Origin: Fidelibacterota bacterium | Lineage (GTDB): Bacteria > Fidelibacterota > Marinisomatia > SCGC-AAA003-L08 > D37C17 | Direction of reading: 5' to 3' | DNA length: 6,232 nucleotides | Assembly: GCA_002704685.1 (NCBI GenBank) | Contig: PAHD01000018.1 | Coordinates: forward strand, 1 to 6,232 | Shown: in pieces, positions 6,001 through 6,232 of the stretch | How positions within the stretch are numbered: position 1 is the stretch's first letter | How the letters are laid out: every line of letters starts with the position of its first letter | Notes under the pieces: generated by a model | Told to the model about the DNA's origin: nothing | Seen by the model: the letters and a program-made list of their open reading frames with translations, nothing else | Databases searched by the model: none | Position numbers and translations under genes: made by a program

Positions 6001-6232
6001 ATTTTCAATTGCTGTTAAATTTTGAGGTTCTTCTAAATAAATTTCTAAGGTTGTTGCACATACTGTATTAGATAAATCTGATTCTCCTGTTGGTCCATAA
6101 ACAGAAACATTGTAGCAATATTCAGTTGATTGAGATAAGCCTTGATCTACATAATTTGTTAAACTTGAAGTTGAGATAAAAACGTTGTCTCTATAAATTC
6201 TATAACCACTGACTTCAACGTTGGTATCATTA
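1..6232 (-). CDS. Giant multidomain FN3-repeat extracellular protein, internal fragment (both ends missing)
   Basis: A single reading frame is open across the whole window on the minus strand: 2077 complete sense codons from base 6231 to base 1, about 225-230 kDa for this fragment alone. There is no start or stop inside, so no start can be chosen. From the N side it holds eleven fibronectin type III (FN3) modules, six of them interrupted by another domain, then a cohesin-like beta-sandwich and two 85-residue repeats. Composition is acidic and rich in Asn, Asp, Ser, Tyr and Gly, with many paired cysteines, as expected of an exported protein folded outside the cytoplasm. No transmembrane segment, signal peptide or enzyme motif was recognised; signal peptide and any sorting domain would lie outside the window. 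A role in adhesion or binding at the cell surface is inferred from the domain types. Codon use looks uniform, favouring A/T third positions. The reading frame is near certain; the function is not. Confidence 0.97.
25..279 (-). repeat. 85-residue C-terminal repeat, copy 2
   Basis: Residues 1985-2069. It aligns to copy 1 with no gap: L-N-P-F-I-L-N-L-V-S (1985-1994) to copy 1's L-D-P-F-I-F-N-N-V-S, D-I-L-L-V-K-G-S (2013-2020), Y-Y-V-P-S-F (2023-2028) and F-E-I-F-L-N-G (2042-2048), each exactly 85 residues downstream. It contains two Cys (2000 and 2037) not present in copy 1. The module probably ends near Y-P-S-G (2056-2059); the rest of the window is His/Asn/Ser-rich and continues past base 1. 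Confidence 0.75.
280..534 (-). repeat. 85-residue C-terminal repeat, copy 1
   Basis: Residues 1900-1984. Landmarks are L-D-P-F-I-F-N-N-V-S (1900-1909), D-L-L-L-A-S-D-G (1927-1934), F-Y-V-P-S-Y (1938-1943) and Y-R-L-F-L-N-G (1957-1963). It resembles modules I know from Marinimicrobia-type secreted proteins: W/L-N-L-I-S-x-x-x-P..., then G-x-x-Y-x-P-x-F/Y, then G-Y-x-x-x-L/M. They often occur in pairs near the C-terminus. No function is known to me. It follows the cohesin-like domain after about ten residues. Confidence 0.75.
568..972 (-). other. Cohesin-like beta-sandwich domain
   Basis: Residues about 1754-1888. The order is G-S-N-I-E-L-D-L-N-L-S-N (1769-1780), S-V-A-G-F-Q-F-T-L (1783-1791), L-T-V-T-S-V (1798-1803), then V-I-I-V-A-F-N-I (1824-1831), G-D-G-S-I-L-S-I-I-Y (1839-1848) and V-E-L-S-I-A-D (1859-1865). 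This strand order, with V-A-G-F-Q-F and a late G-D-G-x-I-L-x-I strand, is that of cohesin-type domains, which bind dockerin modules in cellulosomes and in other secreted or surface proteins of bacteria and archaea. Cysteines are absent, unlike in the FN3 array. No dockerin (paired Ca-binding D-x-N/D-x-D-G loops) is seen in this window, so its partner would be elsewhere. The call rests on motif order only. Confidence 0.65.
991..1665 (-). repeat. FN3 module 11, interrupted by a GDGWNG-type insert
   Basis: Residues 1523-1747 (225 aa), the last FN3 module. The entry strand is V-I-D-M-T-W-D-L-P (1546-1554). A Gly-rich loop (1558-1568) leads into the insert. Re-entry is at N-N-T-S-R-I-E-G-F-N-I-Y-K-N-D (1689-1703), the most diverged of the re-entry motifs. 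Cys1728 and Cys1747 are C-x18-C and the turn is Y-E-E-G-E-S. The cohesin-like domain follows after a few residues. Confidence 0.87.
1243..1524 (-). other. GDGWNG-type beta-rich insert, copy B
   Basis: Residues about 1570-1663. It parallels copy A motif by motif: Y-S-V-E-C-G-G-G-S-W, S-E-V-S-W-E-L, a G-D-Y-V-L-N-M strand, D-S-Y-G-D-G-W-N-G-N (1617-1626), S-W-N-L and a Cys pair (C1640, C1657). The segment between this Cys pair is longer than in copy A and rich in Tyr and Gly. The DNA of the two copies has diverged widely while the protein motifs are kept, so the duplication is not recent or the motifs are under selection. Confidence 0.75.
1666..2421 (-). repeat. FN3 module 10, interrupted by a PPC-like insert
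   Basis: Residues 1271-1522 (252 aa). The entry strand is I-Q-L-D-W-T-E-P (1290-1297). It is followed by the insert (about 1302-1424) and an Asn/Ser/Asp-rich linker (about 1428-1465). Re-entry is at Q-S-S-R-S-L-L-G-F-D-I-Y-R-D (1464-1477). Cys1503 in Q-Y-C-Y and Cys1522 keep C-x18-C spacing, with a Y-D-E-G-D-S turn. It is followed directly by another interrupted module, breaking the compact/interrupted alternation. Confidence 0.87.
1960..2328 (-). other. PPC-like (bacterial pre-peptidase C-terminal-like) beta-sandwich insert
   Basis: Residues about 1302-1424. It begins with C-A-D-E-V-I-S-S-L-P-F (1302-1312). The body has D-Y-A-Y-L-L-N-V (1334-1341), I-T-I-D-V-T-L-C-S-A (1345-1354), F-D-T-K-L-E-I-F (1358-1365) and the closing L-D-P-G-Q-Y-Y-I-V-V-D-G-Y-S-G (1399-1413). 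It ends with G-N-Y-E-I-N-V-T-Q (1416-1424). This order, with a late G-x-Y-Y-I-V-V-D-G strand and a final G-N-Y-x-I-x-V strand, is that of PPC-like domains, which usually sit at the end of secreted peptidases. Here the domain is embedded in an FN3 fold with no peptidase in view. A binding or stabilising role is inferred. Confidence 0.72.
2422..2670 (-). repeat. FN3 module 9 (compact)
   Basis: Residues 1188-1270, 83 aa. It has I-N-L-E-W-N-A (1208-1214), Y-N-V-Y-R-N-G (1222-1228), E-H-D-I-E-Y-C-Y (1245-1252), a Y-E-S-G-E-S turn and Cys1270 (C-x18-C with Cys1251). The bases coding E-H-D-I-E-Y-C-Y, at 2476-2501, are identical over 26 positions to 3538-3563 in module 6, suggesting recent duplication or conversion. 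Confidence 0.92.
2671..3228 (-). repeat. FN3 module 8, interrupted by an LNR-like insert
   Basis: Residues 1002-1187 (186 aa). The entry strand is V-H-V-T-W-T-D-P-P (1021-1029). The LNR-like insert follows (1040-1096), then a linker. The chain re-enters at N-N-S-R-D-L-V-A-F-N-V-Y-R-D-G (1128-1142). Cys1167 and Cys1187 are C-x19-C; the turn is Y-E-V-G-E-S. The loop leading into the insert, P-P-x(n)-G-V-G-D-E-C, is shared with module 2. Confidence 0.88.
2944..3114 (-). other. LNR-like Cys-rich insert, copy B (canonical)
   Basis: Residues 1040-1096. Cysteines are 1040, 1056, 1060, 1075, 1086 and 1096: six in all, as expected for three disulfides. The order is D-C-I-G-Q-C (1055-1060), W-L-G-D-G-L-C-D-D-G (1069-1078), C1086 and the closing W-D-G-G-D-C (1091-1096), which is the classic LNR (Lin12/Notch repeat) ending. 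Acidic residues in D-G-x-C-D-D-G and W-D-G-G-D-C are placed as in calcium-binding LNRs; calcium binding here is inferred. It sits between the first strands of FN3 module 8 and the re-entry motif. Confidence 0.82.
3229..3483 (-). repeat. FN3 module 7 (compact)
   Basis: Residues 917-1001, 85 aa. It shows I-E-L-T-W-T-P (936-942), Y-N-I-Y-R-D-G (951-957), E-Y-C-Y (980-983), a Y-D-L-G-E-S turn and Cys1001 (C-x18-C with Cys982). This is one of the most canonical modules. The linker just after it has the form C-G-M-W-E-I-L-S-P, similar to those after modules 6 and 9. Confidence 0.92.
3484..4155 (-). repeat. FN3 module 6, interrupted by a GDGWNG-type insert
   Basis: Residues 693-916 (224 aa). The entry strand is Y-I-L-L-E-W-N-E-P (713-721). 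It is followed by the insert (about 727-815) and a long acidic, Asn-rich linker (about 818-857). The chain re-enters at N-D-N-R-D-M-L-S-Y-R-I-Y-R-D-G (858-872). Cys897 and Cys916 keep the C-x18-C spacing and the turn is Y-D-E-G-E-S. The E-H-D-I-E-Y-C-Y segment is coded by a 26-base stretch identical to one in module 9. Confidence 0.88.
3787..4053 (-). other. GDGWNG-type beta-rich insert, copy A
   Basis: Residues about 727-815. The order is Y-S-V-T-C-D-G-G-S-W (727-736), S-E-V-S-W-E-L (738-744), a G-S-Y-T-L-N-M strand (768-774), the signature D-S-W-G-D-G-W-N-G-N (776-785) and W-N-L (787-789). A Cys pair (C800, C810) follows and the copy closes with F-N-L-T-G. D-S-x-G-D-G-W-N-G modules recur in secreted bacterial and protist proteins; the acidic loop suggests metal or glycan contact, but their ligands are not established to my knowledge. 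Copy B, at 1243-1524, has the same order of motifs. Confidence 0.75.
4156..4425 (-). repeat. FN3 module 5 (compact)
   Basis: Residues 603-692, 90 aa. Landmarks are M-S-L-T-W-D-D (622-628), N-Y-Q-I-Y-K-D-G (642-649), N-Y-C-Y (671-674) and a terminal Cys692 (C-x18-C with Cys673). The usual Y-D-E-G-E-S turn reads Y-P-S-G-E-T. It lies between the interrupted modules 4 and 6. Confidence 0.9.
4426..5226 (-). repeat. FN3 module 4, interrupted by a long unassigned beta-rich insert
   Basis: Residues 336-602, at 267 aa the longest module. FN3 strands run to V-N-L-S-W-Q-E-P (355-362). An insert of about 160 residues follows, then the chain re-enters FN3 at Q-E-R-D-L-Q-T-F-D-L-Y-R-D-G (545-558). Cys583 in E-Y-C-Y and Cys602 form the usual C-x18-C pair, with a Y-D-E-G-V-S turn between them. 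Confidence 0.85.
4648..5130 (-). other. Unassigned beta-sandwich-like insert of FN3 module 4
   Basis: Residues about 368-528. It opens with Y-L-L-Q-Y-D-D-N (368-375). It then has alternating hydrophobic strands: G-S-K-F-D-V-G-V-N-F (394-403), G-P-V-R-V-M-V-F-D-D (428-437), G-W-A-T-V-Y-P (456-462) and G-S-F-Y-I-I-A-S-H (469-477). A Tyr/Gly-rich stretch and G-D-Y-M-M-K-S (517-523) close it. The order resembles the accessory jelly-roll segments that recur between FN3 strands in type IX-secreted proteins, where each copy ends in a G-D-Y/F-M-x-R/K strand. I cannot give it a family name. It has no cysteine, unlike every other insert here. A carbohydrate- or protein-binding role is possible but unsupported. 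Confidence 0.55.
5227..5481 (-). repeat. FN3 module 3 (compact)
   Basis: Residues 251-335, 85 aa with no insert. Landmarks are the I-T-L-N-W strand (270-274), Y-N-I-Y-R-N-D (285-291), E-Y-C-Y (313-316) and a terminal Cys335. The turn reads Y-E-D-I-G-E-S, one residue longer than the Y-D-E-G-E-S of its neighbours, so the Cys pair is C-x19-C. It serves as a spacer between two interrupted modules. Confidence 0.9.
5482..6057 (-). repeat. FN3 module 2, interrupted by an LNR-like insert
   Basis: Residues 59-250 (192 aa against about 85 for a compact module). The first strands run to V-S-L-D-W-E-T-P-P (81-89). The fold is then broken by a Cys-rich insert (about 98-168) and an Asn/Ser-rich linker. 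It resumes at N-S-R-D-L-L-G-Y-E-I-Y-R-N (193-205). The F strand carries Cys231 and the module ends at Cys250 (C-x18-C). The turn after the F strand is Y-D-E-G-S-S. FN3 modules are binding or spacer domains; no ligand can be predicted. Confidence 0.85.
5728..5940 (-). other. LNR-like Cys-rich insert, copy A (modified)
   Basis: Residues 98-168, inside FN3 module 2. The cysteines include 98, 110, 114, 129, 142, 147, 150, 152, 164 and 168. The core W-I-G-D-G-F-C-D-G (123-131) followed by C142 and C-D-G-C-D-C (147-152) matches the layout of LNR (Lin12/Notch repeat) modules, small disulfide-rich Ca-binding folds, and of bacterial relatives with the W-I-G-D-G-x-C-D signature. The closing motif differs from the canonical W-D-G-G-D-C: the Trp and one Gly are both replaced by Cys. 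A further short Cys segment (E-C-I-D-E-C, 163-168) follows. Calcium binding is inferred from the family, not shown. Confidence 0.72.
6058..6231 (-). repeat. FN3 module 1 (partial, C-terminal part)
   Basis: Residues 1-58. This is the second half of an FN3 domain: it starts just before the G-Y-R-I-Y-R-D-N strand (residues 9-16), continues to E-Y-C-Y (37-40), then a G-P-T-G-E-S turn, and ends at C58. Cys39 and Cys58 are the C-x18-C pair seen in most modules. The N-terminal strands lie outside the window, so it cannot be told whether this module carries an inserted domain. The G-P-T-G-E-S turn departs from the usual Y-D-E-G-E-S. Confidence 0.85.

Noticed and set aside
991..6231. Recurring short DNA words such as ccatctctgtaaat and aacaatattc, considered as CRISPR or interspersed repeats
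   Set aside because: They are in phase with the reading frame and encode the repeated I-Y-R-D-G and E-Y-C-Y motifs. Spacing follows domain length, with no constant repeat/spacer pattern.
1..6232. Template/variable repeat pair of a diversity-generating element
   Set aside because: Repeated modules differ throughout rather than mainly at adenine positions, no reverse transcriptase is present, and no long near-identical repeat pair was seen beyond the 26-base match.

Overview
The window lies entirely inside one very large protein-coding gene on the minus strand. I translated the reverse complement codon by codon, with codons running from base 6231 down to base 1. I found 2077 consecutive sense codons with no stop, no recognisable frameshift and neither terminus. 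The start lies beyond base 6232 and the stop lies before base 1. There is no intergenic DNA, RNA gene, promoter, terminator, CRISPR array or insertion sequence in the window. Residue numbers below are counted within the window, with residue 1 at bases 6229-6231.

The DNA is AT-rich (about two thirds A+T by eye) and intron-free. The translation has the style of secreted multidomain proteins of marine Bacteroidota / Candidatus Marinimicrobia (SAR406) and relatives: FN3 modules with Y-x-I-Y-R-D-G and E-Y-C-Y...Y-D-E-G-E-S motifs, LNR-like W-I-G-D-G-x-C-D modules, G-D-G-W-N-G modules and a cohesin-like domain. The taxonomic guess is from memory of such proteins, not a search.

Layout from N to C (high to low coordinates): eleven fibronectin type III modules (bases 6231 to 991, the first partial), then a cohesin-like beta-sandwich (about 972-568), then two copies of an 85-residue repeat in exact register (534-25). 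The FN3 array is not uniform. Four modules are compact (83-90 aa: 3, 5, 7, 9) and six (2, 4, 6, 8, 10, 11) carry a foreign domain of roughly 55-160 aa at the same place, after the L-x-W strand and before the Y-x-I-Y-R strand. In order the inserts are LNR-like, an unassigned beta-rich domain, GDGWNG-type, LNR-like, PPC-like and GDGWNG-type. This reads as a higher-order repeat: LNR / compact / variable domain / (compact) / GDGWNG, used twice.

The protein is most likely exported and displayed or released, acting in adhesion, matrix or substrate binding. No catalytic motif was recognised. The most interesting features are the systematic insertion of different domains into one FN3 site, the arginine-containing signature that marks re-entry into the FN3 fold only in inserted modules, and the Cys pair kept in all eleven FN3 modules.
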